Numbered from the stretch's first letter, positions 54,083-63,763 are shown. The stretch: 64,000 bases of DNA from Rhizobiaceae bacterium (GCA_023953905.1 JAMLJA010000003.1:1-64000), one strand, 5' to 3'. Notes: generated by a model not told the origin, from the sequence alone. Translations and numbers: made by a program.

Positions 54083-54862
54083 TTGCTGAACACCTTTACG
54101 AGCTACTCGCTCATCACGCGTGATCTGGACGCATCGATCGATCGCGTCGAGCAGCAGCCCAGTGTCCAGCGCGAGGTCGACTACTATCTCAAGAACATAG
54201 AAAACGTGAAGTCGATTGAGGACTTCCTCAAGGATGACCGGCTGTTCAAGTTCGCCATGAAGGCACACGGCCTGAAGGACATGGATTATGCCAAGGCCTT
54301 CATGAAGAAGGCGCTGACCGAAGGCATCGACAACCAGGACAGCTTTGCCAATCAGCTCACCGACAAGCGCTACACGGACTTTGTCGACACCTACAATTTC
54401 GAACGATACGGCGAAAACGCGACCATCTACACCAAAGCGCGTCAAGGCACGGTCGACAAATACCTGCGCCAGACCCTGGAAGAGAATGCCGGCGAGCAGA
54501 ACGAAGGCGTGCGTCTGGCGCTCTATTTCGACCGCAAGGCCCCTGGCTTGACCAACTACTATGAGGTCCTCGCCGATAGCGCCCTTTCAAAGGTGGTACG
54601 CACCGCGTTCGGCCTGCCGGAATCCTTCGCTTCCGCCGATATCGACAAGCAGGTCGCGTTCTTTGAATCGAAGATGGACATCGGCGATCTTCAGGATCCG
54701 GAGAAGCTGGAGAAGTTCATGGCGCGCTTCACCAGCCTCTGGGAGGTCGGCAATCCGAGTGCCGGATCGGCGGCATCCTTCACGAGCATCCTGTTCGGTC
54801 AGCCGGCAGAATACGGCATTTCCACCAACACTCTCTTCGCCATCCAGTCATTGCGCCGCTAG
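54083..54862 (+). CDS. DUF1217 flagellar cluster protein
   Basis: 259 aa soluble protein of the DUF1217 type. Typical features are the YSLITRDLDASIDRVEQQPSVQREVDYYLKNI start and NVKSIEDFLKDDRLFKFAMKAHGL, then RYTDFVDTYNFERYGENATI. Such genes occur in rhizobial flagellar clusters next to flgF and fliI; their role in assembly is not established. The frame opens at TTG 54035, but TTG 54083, with GGGGGG eight bases before it, gives the family N terminus. Confidence 0.85.
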   Translation: MLNTFTSYSLITRDLDASIDRVEQQPSVQREVDYYLKNIENVKSIEDFLKDDRLFKFAMKAHGLKDMDYAKAFMKKALTEGIDNQDSFANQLTDKRYTDFVDTYNFERYGENATIYTKARQGTVDKYLRQTLEENAGEQNEGVRLALYFDRKAPGLTNYYEVLADSALSKVVRTAFGLPESFASADIDKQVAFFESKMDIGDLQDPEKLEKFMARFTSLWEVGNPSAGSAASFTSILFGQPAEYGISTNTLFAIQSLRR

Positions 54863-54870
54863 GTCGAACC

Positions 54871-55593
54871 ATGCAGGATTCCCTCTACGTCGCGCTTTCC
54901 TCGCAGGTGGCGCTGGAAAAGCGGCTGACGACGATTGCCGACAATGTCGCGAACACCAACACGGTCGGCTTTCGCGCGACCGGCGTAAAATTCGAGGATC
55001 TGGTCTCCGGAATTGGCGATGATCGGGTCGCGTTCGCGTCGACAGGCGCCACGTTCCTCTCGGAAAACGCCGGTGCCCTACGGCAGACCGGAAATCCGTT
55101 CGACTTTGCGATCCAGGGTGATGCCTGGTTCGGGATAGATACGCCTGTCGGCACGGTGATGACGCGCGACGGCCGGTTCGAGATGGATCAGGAAGGCCAG
55201 TTGGTGACGCATCAGGGGTACCCAGTCCTTGATGCGGGTGGAGCACCTATCCAACTCGATCCTCGAAACGGCGCACCGGAAGTTGGCGCGGATGGCAGAA
55301 TTAGCCAGGACGGATTTCAGGTCGGCGCGATTGGTCTCTTTTCATTCGAGCCGGGCCAGGATTTTCGGCGCTTCGAAAACTCGGGGATCATTCCCTCCCG
55401 TGAACCCGAACCGATTGTCGACCGCATAGACGTGGGTGTGGCGCAGGGTTTCGTCGAAGATTCCAACGTCAATCCAGTCATGGAGATGACACGGCTGATC
55501 GCGGTGCAGCGCGCCTTTGAAAACACCTCGGCGATGATGCGCAGCACCACGTCGAGCCTTGACAGCGCGGTCCAGATTCTCGGATCGAAATAG
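54871..55593 (+). CDS. flgF: flagellar proximal rod protein FlgF
   Basis: 240 aa. The rod-protein N terminus MQDSLYVALSSQVALEKRL, then IADNVANTNTVGFRATGVKF, and the C-terminal FVEDSNVNPVMEMTRLIAVQRAFENTSAMM are the standard rod, hook and filament motifs. It starts eight bases after DUF1217. Confidence 0.94.
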   Translation: MQDSLYVALSSQVALEKRLTTIADNVANTNTVGFRATGVKFEDLVSGIGDDRVAFASTGATFLSENAGALRQTGNPFDFAIQGDAWFGIDTPVGTVMTRDGRFEMDQEGQLVTHQGYPVLDAGGAPIQLDPRNGAPEVGADGRISQDGFQVGAIGLFSFEPGQDFRRFENSGIIPSREPEPIVDRIDVGVAQGFVEDSNVNPVMEMTRLIAVQRAFENTSAMMRSTTSSLDSAVQILGSK

Positions 55594-55596
55594 CGC

Positions 55597-57003
55597 ATGC
55601 AGTCCATGGCTCCAACAGAGCAAAACCTCGCATCTTCTGACGCGGTGGCGCGCGATACCGCTCTTGATCTGCTCGAACGCCTCTACGCGTCCTATGCTGA
55701 CCCAAAGACATTGGTTCAGCGCGGCGGCCGCATTTGCGACGTGACATCCACGGGCTATCGGGTGCGCGGCATGTCAGCCGGATCGCGGCTGGGCGACATC
55801 GTGGAGCATCGCGGAGCCAACGGCGCCAAGCGCGGCGAGATCGTGCGTATCACCAGCGATGAAGTGACGATCTCTCCCTTCGAGCGCAGCGACGATGCAG
55901 GTGTCGGAGAGGCGGTCGTCAATATCGGCTCGCTCACCCTCGCACCCACCGAGAACTGGCGCGGACGCAGTATCGATGCGCTGGGCCGCGCCATTGATGG
56001 TGGTACGCCCTTGATCGGCACGGACGCGCGTTCCGCCCAAAGCGCCACGCCGGGAGCCCTGTCGCGCGAACGCGTCGGCACCGGTTTTGCCACCGGGGTC
56101 AAGGTCATCGACATCTTCACCCCGATCTGTTTCGGCCAGCGACTGGGCATCTTCGCGGGCTCAGGCGTCGGCAAGTCGACGCTGCTGGCGATGCTCGCCT
56201 CAGCAGAGGCCTTTGATACGGTGGTTGTGGCACTGATTGGCGAGCGCGGCCGCGAAGTGCGCGAATTTCTCGAAGACACCATCGGTCAGGCCATGGCCAA
56301 GACCGTTGCCGTGGTCGCCACCAGCGACGAAAGCCCGATGATGCGCAAGCGCGCGCCGGAAACCGCGATGCGCGTCGCAGAGCACTTTCGCGACAAGGGC
56401 CATCGTGTCCTGATCGTGCTGGACTCCATTACCCGTTACGCCCATGCCCTGCGCGAAGTGGCGACGACAGCAGGCGAGGCCCCGGTCGCGCGCGGCTACC
56501 CGGCATCCGTCTTCACGGAATTGCCGAGACTTCTGGAACGCGCCGGCCCCGGCGAAGCCGGCTCGGGCTCGATCACCGCCATCATTTCCGTTCTGGTTGA
56601 CGGTGACGATCACAATGATCCTGTGGCTGACAGCGTGCGCGGTATCCTTGACGGACACATCGTTCTGGACCGGGCGATTGCCGAACAGGGACGCTACCCT
56701 CCGGTCAATCCCCTGGCCTCGATCTCGCGCCTTGCTTCCAAGGTGTGGTCGGACGATCAGCGCGTGCTGGTCACGCGTCTCAAGTCGATGATCTCGCGCT
56801 TCGAGGACACTCGCGACATCAGACTGCTCGGCGGGTACCAGCCGGGGGCCGATGCCGAACTTGACGCCGCTGTCAGACAGGTGCCGGCCATCTATGACGC
56901 GCTCACTCAAACACCAAGAGACAAACCATCTGTGGACGCGTTTGGCGATCTCGCGCGTCACCTCAAGGGTAGGGACAGGTCCGATGCCGCTCACCAAAGC
57001 TGA
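55597..57003 (+). CDS. fliI: flagellum-specific ATP synthase FliI
   Basis: 468 aa export ATPase. Walker A GSGVGKST (residues 188-195), GERGREVREFLED, Walker B VLIVLDSITRYAHALREVA, and AGPGEAGSGSITAIISVLVDGDDHNDPVADSVRGILDGHIVLDR typical of the F1-beta-like family. It starts three bases after the flgF stop and overlaps the following membrane-protein gene by 20 bases. Confidence 0.96.
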   Translation: MQSMAPTEQNLASSDAVARDTALDLLERLYASYADPKTLVQRGGRICDVTSTGYRVRGMSAGSRLGDIVEHRGANGAKRGEIVRITSDEVTISPFERSDDAGVGEAVVNIGSLTLAPTENWRGRSIDALGRAIDGGTPLIGTDARSAQSATPGALSRERVGTGFATGVKVIDIFTPICFGQRLGIFAGSGVGKSTLLAMLASAEAFDTVVVALIGERGREVREFLEDTIGQAMAKTVAVVATSDESPMMRKRAPETAMRVAEHFRDKGHRVLIVLDSITRYAHALREVATTAGEAPVARGYPASVFTELPRLLERAGPGEAGSGSITAIISVLVDGDDHNDPVADSVRGILDGHIVLDRAIAEQGRYPPVNPLASISRLASKVWSDDQRVLVTRLKSMISRFEDTRDIRLLGGYQPGADAELDAAVRQVPAIYDALTQTPRDKPSVDAFGDLARHLKGRDRSDAAHQS

Positions 57004-57571
57004 CGACAATGAGGTAGCACCACGGTCCAGGAGCAGACTCCGCAGGCTGGTCGCAAAAGTCTCGTCAGGTGAAACGGCGAGCCGTGGCGACATGCTGATC
57101 GCTGGGGGCGGCATTGCACTCGCAGTGACCTGTGCGCTGTTTCCCTGGTACATCTTCTTCAATCAGGACCAGTTTGGTCCCCCGAGAGTGCGCTTTGAAT
57201 CGCCTGAAGCTGAGCTGCTGGTCGATGACGCAATGGCGACGCCCTCGATCCCTCGTGGCAATCCCGAGGTCAGGATAGTCGGCATTCCCGATCTCAATCT
57301 CGACTTCACGCCAACCGGCAGCTTGCCGCGCGTCTTCTCAGGCGCACAGGAGCCTGTCGAGGAACAACCGTTTCCCGACGACGCAAGCTCGCCCTTCAGG
57401 GTGCTGCACGTGACTGCCGGGCGGGCGATGATTGAGGACAACACAGGCATCTGGGTGGTTGAGCCCGGCGCGAAGCTGCCGGATCTGAGCACGGTCAAGT
57501 CGATCGAGCGCCGCAAAGGGAGCTGGGTCGTCGTCACCAGTGAAAACAAGGTTCTGACCACCGGCAACTGA
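56984..57571 (+). CDS. uncharacterised membrane protein of the flagellar cluster
   Basis: 195 aa. A basic N terminus (RSRSRLRRLVAK) and one membrane helix (MLIAGGGIALAVTCALFPWYIFF, about residues 37-59) are followed by a periplasmic Pro/Asp-rich part with PSIPRGNPEVRIVGIPDLNL and a C-terminal strand-rich segment (GRAMIEDNTGIWVVEPGAKLP, then SWVVVTSENKVLTTGN). The ribosome site AGGGACAGG precedes ATG 56984; the frame opens at 56852. A gene of this kind recurs between fliI and flgB in rhizobia. Function unknown. Confidence 0.8.
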   Translation: MPLTKADDNEVAPRSRSRLRRLVAKVSSGETASRGDMLIAGGGIALAVTCALFPWYIFFNQDQFGPPRVRFESPEAELLVDDAMATPSIPRGNPEVRIVGIPDLNLDFTPTGSLPRVFSGAQEPVEEQPFPDDASSPFRVLHVTAGRAMIEDNTGIWVVEPGAKLPDLSTVKSIERRKGSWVVVTSENKVLTTGN

Positions 57572-57617
57572 CAGCGCGCGGCGATCCTTGCAAGGTCCGC
57601 GCAAGACTGGAAGCCTA

Positions 57618-57641
57618 GTCTCCGATCCATCGCCCGGAGAC
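57618..57641 (+). other. hairpin covering the flgB ribosome site
   Basis: GTCTCCG (57618-57624) and CGGAGAC (57635-57641) form a 7-bp stem 11 bases before the flgB ATG; the only Shine-Dalgarno-like bases (GGAG, 57636-57639) lie inside the stem. Confidence 0.45.
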
Positions 57642-57651
57642 CGATGCCGAA

Positions 57652-58032
57652 ATGGATGCCGTCAATCTCTTCAAGCTCGCCACCCAACAGTCGCGCTGGC
57701 TGTCCGTACGTCAGTCCGCCGTTGCCGGAAATGTGGCCAACGTAAACACACCCGGATATGGCACGACCGAGGTCGAGCCATTTGAGAGCGTACTCAATAA
57801 TTCGCGCGTGACGCTGGTCGCAACCAACTCCGCGCATCTTGCCGGCAATGTATCGGCCCAAGGCTTCAAGGTGAACCAGGAGGATACCAGCAACGCGTTG
57901 ATGCCTTCCGAGAACACCGTCGTGCTGGAGAACGAGCTTCTCAAGTCCGGCGAGATCCGGCGCGGCTTTGAGATGAACACCGCGATCGTCAAGGCATTCC
58001 ATCGCATGACGACAATGGCGCTGAAAGGGTGA
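57652..58032 (+). CDS. flgB: flagellar proximal rod protein FlgB
   Basis: 126 aa. N-terminal [37 protein letters not shown] is the FlgB rod motif and the C terminus [21 protein letters not shown] fits. First of a tightly packed rod, ring and filament run. Confidence 0.95.
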   Translation: MDAVNLFKLATQQSRWLSVRQSAVAGNVANVNTPGYGTTEVEPFESVLNNSRVTLVATNSAHLAGNVSAQGFKVNQEDTSNALMPSENTVVLENELLKSGEIRRGFEMNTAIVKAFHRMTTMALKG

Positions 58033-58037
58033 TTGCG

Positions 58038-58457
58038 ATGGATGCTCTATCGACCGCTCTCAAGGTTGGCGCATCGGGCCTGGCGGCTCAGTCGGAGCGC
58101 CTGCGTATCGTCTCCGAGAACATCGCGAACGCACAGTCAACGGGCAGCACCCCTGGCAGCGATCCCTATCAGCGCAAGACGATCATCTTTCAGGCCGCCC
58201 TCGACCGCGCCAGCGGCGGCTCGATGGTCGATGTCGAGTCCATCTCGCGCGATCCTGGCGAATTCCCTGTCGAGTTTCAGCCCGGAAACGAGGCGGCGGA
58301 CGAGAATGGCTACGTCAAGATGCCGAACGTGAACACGTTGATCGAGATGGCCGACATGAGCGAGGCCAACCGGTCCTATGAAGCCAATCTCCAGATCATC
58401 AAGCAGGCACGCGAGTTGATCTCGATGACAATTGACCTGATGCGGAGCCAGTCATGA
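58038..58457 (+). CDS. flgC: flagellar proximal rod protein FlgC
   Basis: 139 aa. [37 protein letters not shown] and the end [25 protein letters not shown] are the FlgC hallmarks. A GTG at 58029 overlaps the flgB stop, but ATG 58038 gives the family N terminus. The stop overlaps fliE (ATGA). Confidence 0.95.
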   Translation: MDALSTALKVGASGLAAQSERLRIVSENIANAQSTGSTPGSDPYQRKTIIFQAALDRASGGSMVDVESISRDPGEFPVEFQPGNEAADENGYVKMPNVNTLIEMADMSEANRSYEANLQIIKQARELISMTIDLMRSQS

Positions 58458-58777
58458 TCGGCAGCGTCGGCCTGATAGCTCCGAAACTTGGCGCAAGCCC
58501 GCTCGACGGACCAGACATTTCGTCGGCCCCCTCCGGCATTGCCGCCGACAACGTCGTCGGAAAAACATTCTCCGAACTCTTGAGCGCCGCTGCCAATCGC
58601 ACCGTCGACACGCTCGCCAATGCCGAGGACATGTCGGTGAAGGCGATGCAGGGGGGCGCCGACACGCGTGAGGTCGTCGATGCCGTGATGAATGCGGAGC
58701 AGTCGCTGCAGGCCGCCATCGCCATCCGCGACAAGATCGTATCCGCCTATCTCGACATCAGCCGCATGGCGATCTGA
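58454..58777 (+). CDS. fliE: flagellar MS-ring/rod adaptor FliE
   Basis: 107 aa. The C-terminal half carries the family signature [52 protein letters not shown]. FliE links the MS ring to the rod. Coupled to flgC by ATGA and followed 11 bases later by flgG. Confidence 0.94.
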   Translation: MIGSVGLIAPKLGASPLDGPDISSAPSGIAADNVVGKTFSELLSAAANRTVDTLANAEDMSVKAMQGGADTREVVDAVMNAEQSLQAAIAIRDKIVSAYLDISRMAI

Positions 58778-58788
58778 GGAGTTTTAGT

Positions 58789-59577
58789 ATGAGAGCACTC
58801 GCTATCGCCGCTACCGGCATGAACGCCCAGCAGACCAATCTGGAAGTCATTGCCAACAACATCGCCAATATCAACACGACCGGCTTCAAGCGGGCACGGG
58901 CGGAGTTTACCGATCTTCTCTATCAGACGGATCGAACACAGGGCGTGCCAAGCCGCAGCAGCACCGGCGTTGTGCCGGAAGGCGTGAGCGTCGGTCTCGG
59001 CGTCAAGACCACCGCCATCCGCAACGTCAATGTTCAGGGCGCCCTCAACCAGACGGGCAACCAGTTCGACCTTGCGCTGATGGGCAATGGCTGGTTCCAG
59101 GTCGAGGGTGGCGACGGTCAGACGCTCTACACCCGCGCGGGAGCCTTCAACACCAATGCGACCGGACAGTTGGTGACGCCCGACGGATACACCGTCGTCC
59201 CGGCAATCACGGTTCCCGCCGATGCCGTGGCGATCACGGTCAACAAGACCGGTCAGGTCTATGCGCGTTTCAAGGACCAGAACCAGGTTCAGGAAATCGG
59301 CCAACTGACAATTGCCACCTTCGCCAACGAAGCCGGTCTGGATCCGCTCGGCGATAACCTCTTCATGGAAACTCCCGCCTCCGGTCCGGCGAATGTCGGT
59401 ATGGCCGGCGACCCGGGATTTGCCACGATCCAGCAGGGCTATCTCGAGGATTCCAACGTCGACCCGGTCAAGGAAATCACCGAGCTCATATCCGCCCAAC
59501 GCGCCTATGAGATGAATTCCAAGGTCATCCAGGCGGCCGACGAAATGGCAGCCGTCGTTTCCAAGAACATCAGGTAA
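58789..59577 (+). CDS. flgG: flagellar distal rod protein FlgG
   Basis: 262 aa, family length. [35 protein letters not shown] at the start and [35 protein letters not shown] at the end are nearly invariant FlgG motifs. Confidence 0.97.
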   Translation: MRALAIAATGMNAQQTNLEVIANNIANINTTGFKRARAEFTDLLYQTDRTQGVPSRSSTGVVPEGVSVGLGVKTTAIRNVNVQGALNQTGNQFDLALMGNGWFQVEGGDGQTLYTRAGAFNTNATGQLVTPDGYTVVPAITVPADAVAITVNKTGQVYARFKDQNQVQEIGQLTIATFANEAGLDPLGDNLFMETPASGPANVGMAGDPGFATIQQGYLEDSNVDPVKEITELISAQRAYEMNSKVIQAADEMAAVVSKNIR

Positions 59578-59579
59578 TC

Positions 59580-60044
59580 ATGATGATTGGTCGCCTCCTC
59601 CGCGCCGTCGCAGTCTCGACTGCACTCGTCACCGGCACTGCCGGCGCGAGTCTGGCAGAGGATGTCGTGTTCATACCCAGCCGCGCCATCTATCCGGGAG
59701 AAACGGTCACGGCCTCGCTGCTGCGCCAGGTCGTACTGAAACCCGACAGGCGCATCCCCCCGGCCGTCAGTTATCGGCTCGAAGACCTTGAAGGCAAAGT
59801 GGCGCGCCGCACCTTGCTGCCGAAGCGCTACATTCCCACCAGTTCTCTGAGAGAAGCATATCTGGTTGAACAGGGTGCACCTGTCAGAGTGGTCTATGAA
59901 GCCGGGTCGCTTGAGATTTCGGCCACGGCGATCTGTCTTGAATCCGGCTCGGCGGGCGACTTCGTGCGCGTTCGAAATGTCGACAGCGGCAAGATACTGT
60001 CAGGCGTCGTCGCCAATGACGGCACCGTCAGGGTCGGGGCATGA
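59580..60044 (+). CDS. flgA: P-ring assembly chaperone FlgA
   Basis: 154 aa with a signal peptide (RAVAVSTALVTGTAGASLA). The SAF-like domain reads YPGETVTASLLRQVVLK, LEGKVARRTLLPKRYIPTSSLRE and a C-terminal GDFVRVRNVDSGKILSGVVANDG. Periplasmic chaperone for FlgI. ATG 59583 is an equivalent start. The stop overlaps the flgI ATG. Confidence 0.92.
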   Translation: MMIGRLLRAVAVSTALVTGTAGASLAEDVVFIPSRAIYPGETVTASLLRQVVLKPDRRIPPAVSYRLEDLEGKVARRTLLPKRYIPTSSLREAYLVEQGAPVRVVYEAGSLEISATAICLESGSAGDFVRVRNVDSGKILSGVVANDGTVRVGA

Positions 60045-61270
60045 TGTTCCGCCGCATCGTTCTCGCACTGGGCATCGCCTTGGCAGGCGTGCCATTGCCT
60101 TCGGCGGCCGCCGACTTCGAATACAACGGCGCCATGATCGCGTCGCGCGGTGGCGGCTCGGATTCAAGCAACTGGTCGGGCGGCTATGACCGGCGCGGCG
60201 GGCCTCCCCTGCCCTCGCGTGGCGGCCTCGTATCGCGCATCAAGGACATCGCGTCACTGCAAAGCGCCCGTGAAAACCAGCTCGTCGGCTACGGTCTGGT
60301 GATCGGCCTGCAAGGTACCGGCGACAGTCTCCGCAACTCGCCTTTCACCGAACAATCGATCCGCGCCATGCTCCAGAACCTGGGCATCGCTTCGGAAGGC
60401 GGAAGGGCGCGCGCGAAGAATGTGGCGGCCGTCATCGTCACCGCCAACTTCCCGGCCTTTGTCTCGACCGGTTCGCGAATGGACGTCACCGTCTCCTCGA
60501 TGGGCGACGCGACATCGCTCGCCGGCGGCACGCTCGTGATGACGCCGCTGAAGGCCGCCGATGGCGACATCTACGCCGTGGCGCAGGGTCCGGTCATCGT
60601 TACCGGATTCAGCGCGCAAGGCGCGGCCGAAAAACTGACGCAAGGGGTGCCGACCGCCGGACGGGTTCCCAACGGCGCGATTGTGGAACGCGAGATCGAC
60701 GAGAAGTTTTCCGAGCTCGACAATCTGATCGTTGAACTTCGCAATGGAGACTTCCGCACCGCCGTCAAGGTTGCCGATTCGATCAACAAATTCACGAAGG
60801 AACATTTCGGAAAGGCGCTTGCCTTCGAGCAGGATGCCCGCACCATTGTCGTCGAGCATCCCTCGAAGCTCTCGACCGCACGCTTCTACGCGATGATCGA
60901 GGACCTGCCGGTCGAGATCGACGTGCCCGCCCGCGTCGTGGTCGACGAGCGCACGGGGACGATCGTCATCGGCCAGGATGTGAAGATCTCGCGTGTCGCC
61001 ATCAGCCATGGAACATTGACCGTCCGCATCACCGAGATGCCCCGTATCGTCCAGCCCGATCCGTTCTCGGACGGAGAGACCGCGAAAGAGGACTACACCG
61101 TGATCCAGGCGGCGCAGCCTGACGCGCGGGTCGCAACCCTTGAAGGACCTGACCTGGAGACGCTGGTAGCGGGGCTTAACAAGCTGGGTGTCAAGCCGGA
61201 CGGCATCATAGCCATCCTGCAGGCCATCAAATCCTCGGGCGCATTGCAGGCGGATCTGGTTCTGCAATGA
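60041..61270 (+). CDS. flgI: flagellar P-ring protein FlgI
   Basis: 409 aa with a signal peptide (VLALGIALAGVPLPSAAA). The conserved P-ring sequence starts SRIKDIASLQSARENQLVGYGLVIGLQGTGD and ends NKLGVKPDGIIAILQAIKSSGALQADLVLQ. Between signal peptide and P-ring core lies an extra ~40-residue Gly/Ser/Arg-rich segment (residues 25-64), absent from enteric FlgI of about 365 aa. P ring in the peptidoglycan layer, assembled by FlgA. Confidence 0.95.
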   Translation: MMFRRIVLALGIALAGVPLPSAAADFEYNGAMIASRGGGSDSSNWSGGYDRRGGPPLPSRGGLVSRIKDIASLQSARENQLVGYGLVIGLQGTGDSLRNSPFTEQSIRAMLQNLGIASEGGRARAKNVAAVIVTANFPAFVSTGSRMDVTVSSMGDATSLAGGTLVMTPLKAADGDIYAVAQGPVIVTGFSAQGAAEKLTQGVPTAGRVPNGAIVEREIDEKFSELDNLIVELRNGDFRTAVKVADSINKFTKEHFGKALAFEQDARTIVVEHPSKLSTARFYAMIEDLPVEIDVPARVVVDERTGTIVIGQDVKISRVAISHGTLTVRITEMPRIVQPDPFSDGETAKEDYTVIQAAQPDARVATLEGPDLETLVAGLNKLGVKPDGIIAILQAIKSSGALQADLVLQ

Positions 61271-61812
61271 TGATCACGAAACACATGAACCTCGGCCTGA
61301 AACTCGCTCTTGCCACCTCCGCTGTCTGGCTGACTCTATCGATGCCCGCCTCAACGGAATCGGCAGATGGCGGCCACGCATCCGCACCGGCAAAAATGGC
61401 ATCAGCGACCGTCGACGGGGACGAGATTCAACGCTTTTGCGGCAATATCGCCGATGCCGCGCGCGATCGCCGCTACGCCCTTCAAGCCGAGGAACTGCAG
61501 AAGCTTCAGGCTGAAATCGACGAGCGCATCAAGGCGCTCGATGAGAAGCGGGCTGAATATGAGAAATGGATGCGCAAGCGCGAGGAGTTCCTTTCTCAGG
61601 CCCAGGATGGAGTGGTCAAGATCTTCAGCGCCATGAAGCCGGATATCGCGGCTGAACAACTGGCTGAGCTTAAGCCCAATCTCGCCGCAGGCATCCTGAT
61701 GAAGATCGCGCCACGCAAGGCGAGCGTGATCCTCAACGAAATGAAGAGCACGGAAGCAGCGGTCCTGACTACCATCATGGCCAGCGCCGTTCGCAGGGAA
61801 GATCCGTCATGA
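61267..61812 (+). CDS. motE: motility protein MotE
   Basis: 181 aa. Signal peptide (LALATSAVWLTLSMPASTESA), then a coiled coil (QAEELQKLQAEIDERIKALDEKRAEYEKWM) and the MgtE-N-like end IFSAMKPDIAAEQLAELKPNLAAGILMKIAPRKASVILNEM. In Sinorhizobium MotE is a periplasmic chaperone for MotC. Overlaps flgI and flgH by ATGA. Confidence 0.92.
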   Translation: MMITKHMNLGLKLALATSAVWLTLSMPASTESADGGHASAPAKMASATVDGDEIQRFCGNIADAARDRRYALQAEELQKLQAEIDERIKALDEKRAEYEKWMRKREEFLSQAQDGVVKIFSAMKPDIAAEQLAELKPNLAAGILMKIAPRKASVILNEMKSTEAAVLTTIMASAVRREDPS

Positions 61813-62513
61813 TACGCCGGGCGGTGCCTCTTCTTTTTCTTGCACTTCTGTATGGCTGCGCGACACCCGTCAGCGAGATCGGCAAGCCGCCAAAGATGTC
61901 GCCCGTCGGCAGCGGCATCGACGACACGACAGGCTCGATCTCCAGCTATCCGGAGACCCAGACTGCACGAACGGGCAAGTTCTCGCTCTGGAACGATCGT
62001 CAGAGCCGTCTTTTCACCGATCCGCGCGCGCTGCGCGTAGGCGACATCCTTACCGTCGAGATCTCCATTGACGATCGCGCCCGGTTCAAGAACGAGTCAG
62101 AGCGCAATCGCAAGACCAGTCGCGAACTCGGGTTCGACCTTGGCTTTGACTGGGAGGGAGCGGCAACGGAGGGGACTGGCAAAGCCAGCATCGATTCCAA
62201 TACCGATGCCTCCGGCACCGGGACGACAGAACGCTCGGAGCGTCTCCAGCTATCTGTCGCGGCTGTCGTCACCGAAGTGTTCGCGAACGGCAACATGATG
62301 ATCCGGGGTTCGCAGGAAGTCCGCGTGAACGCCGAGCTGCGCATTCTGACAATCGCCGGCATCGTTCGTCCCTCCGACATCGGTCCGAACAACACCATTC
62401 CGTATGAGCGCATTGCCGAGGCGCGCATCTCTTACGGAGGGCGCGGACGTCTGACAGAGGTCCAGCAGCCGCCCTATGGCACGCAAATCCTCGACAACAT
62501 CTCGCCCTTCTAG
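61809..62513 (+). CDS. flgH: flagellar L-ring lipoprotein FlgH
   Basis: 234 aa lipoprotein with lipobox LLYGC (PLLFLALLYGCATPVSEIG). L-ring motifs SLWNDRQSRLFTDPRALRVGDILTVEISIDDRA and NGNMMIRGSQEVRVNAELRILTIAGIVRPSDIGPNNTI are present. Outer-membrane ring. Confidence 0.96.
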   Translation: MIRRAVPLLFLALLYGCATPVSEIGKPPKMSPVGSGIDDTTGSISSYPETQTARTGKFSLWNDRQSRLFTDPRALRVGDILTVEISIDDRARFKNESERNRKTSRELGFDLGFDWEGAATEGTGKASIDSNTDASGTGTTERSERLQLSVAAVVTEVFANGNMMIRGSQEVRVNAELRILTIAGIVRPSDIGPNNTIPYERIAEARISYGGRGRLTEVQQPPYGTQILDNISPF

Positions 62514-62528
62514 GTCGGAACGCAACTC

Positions 62529-63035
62529 ATGACCGTCGCAACTCTGGACCCGGCGCCCGCCCCGAAGAAATCGAGCTCCCTCATCGTACAGGTTGGCGTT
62601 CTGCTGGCCATGACCGGAATGGCGGTGGGCGGCGGCTGGTTTACCGGCGGCTACATGCGCGGCGAGCAGGCTGGCGAGACTGCCAAGCCTGAGGCGCATG
62701 GCGCCGCCGCGGCTGGTGGGCACGGCGACGCTGCAGCCGCCGAGGGGCACGCGACGATCATTCCGCTCGCGCCGATCACGACGAATCTCGCCCAGCCGGT
62801 GAACACATGGCTGCGCATGGAAGTCGCCCTGGTGTTTGAAAAGGCGCCCAGCGACCCTGGTCTTGCCGACACGATCCATCAGGACCTGCTGACCTACGTA
62901 CGGACCTTGAAGCTTCATCAGATCGAGGGAGCAAGCGGATTCCTGCATCTGCGGGCCGATCTCGAGGAACGGGCGCAAATGCGCAGCGACGGCGCCGTCC
63001 AGCGCATTCTCATACGCACATTGTTGCTCGAATGA
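62529..63035 (+). CDS. fliL: flagellar basal body protein FliL
   Basis: 168 aa. One membrane helix (LIVQVGVLLAMTGMAVGGGWFTGG), an Ala/His-rich linker, then the periplasmic FliL domain: APITTNLAQPVNTWLRMEVALVFEKAP and the C-terminal SDGAVQRILIRTLLLE. Modulates stator-rotor coupling. Overlaps fliP by ATGA. Confidence 0.93.
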   Translation: MTVATLDPAPAPKKSSSLIVQVGVLLAMTGMAVGGGWFTGGYMRGEQAGETAKPEAHGAAAAGGHGDAAAAEGHATIIPLAPITTNLAQPVNTWLRMEVALVFEKAPSDPGLADTIHQDLLTYVRTLKLHQIEGASGFLHLRADLEERAQMRSDGAVQRILIRTLLLE

Positions 63036-63763
63036 AAAAGCTCATTCTCGGCGGAGCATTTGTCCTGGCAAGTGCCGGCTCCGCGCTCGCACAGCAGATA
63101 GACCTTGGCGGGATCGCCCAGGCAGATGGCACAACGGTGGGCTACATCATCCAGATGTTTGGCGTGCTGACGGTGCTCTCGGTCGCGCCGGGGCTGCTCA
63201 TCATGACGACGAGCTTCACGCGCTTCATCATCGCCTTCTCAATTCTGCGCGCGGGCATCGGTCTACAGACCACACCGGCCAATCTGGTGCTCATCAGCCT
63301 TTCGCTCTTCATGACCTTCTATGTAATGGCGCCCACCTTCGATCGGGCATGGTCGAATGGCGTGCGGCCGTTGATGGACAACGAGATCACCCAATCGGAA
63401 GCGCTCGAACGGATTTCGACACCGTTTCGCGAGTTCATGGTCAGAAACGTCCGGCAGAAAGACTTCGACCTTTTTGCCGATCTCGCACGCGAGCGCGGAC
63501 AGGCGGTTTCGGCCGAATCTGTCGACCTGCGGATTCTGGTGCCGGCATTCATGATCTCGGAAATCAGGCGCGGTTTCGAGATCGGTTTCCTGATCGTGCT
63601 GCCTTTCCTCGTGATCGATCTGATTGTGGCAACCATCACCATGGCGATGGGCATGATGATGCTTCCTCCGACCGTCGTCTCGCTCCCCTTCAAGATTCTC
63701 TTCTTCGTTCTGATCGACGGCTGGAACCTCTTGGTTGGAAGTCTCGTGCGCTCCTTCACCTGA
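63032..63763 (+). CDS. fliP: flagellar export gate protein FliP
   Basis: 243 aa export-gate membrane protein with a cleavable signal peptide (KKLILGGAFVLASAGSALA). Family stretches: LTVLSVAPGLLIMTTSFTRFIIAFSILR, NLVLISLSLFMTFYVMAP, ILVPAFMISEIRRGFEIGFLIVLPFLVIDLIVA and MMMLPPTVVSLPFKILFFVLIDGWNLL. Last gene before the flagellin promoter region. Confidence 0.96.
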   Translation: MKKLILGGAFVLASAGSALAQQIDLGGIAQADGTTVGYIIQMFGVLTVLSVAPGLLIMTTSFTRFIIAFSILRAGIGLQTTPANLVLISLSLFMTFYVMAPTFDRAWSNGVRPLMDNEITQSEALERISTPFREFMVRNVRQKDFDLFADLARERGQAVSAESVDLRILVPAFMISEIRRGFEIGFLIVLPFLVIDLIVATITMAMGMMMLPPTVVSLPFKILFFVLIDGWNLLVGSLVRSFT

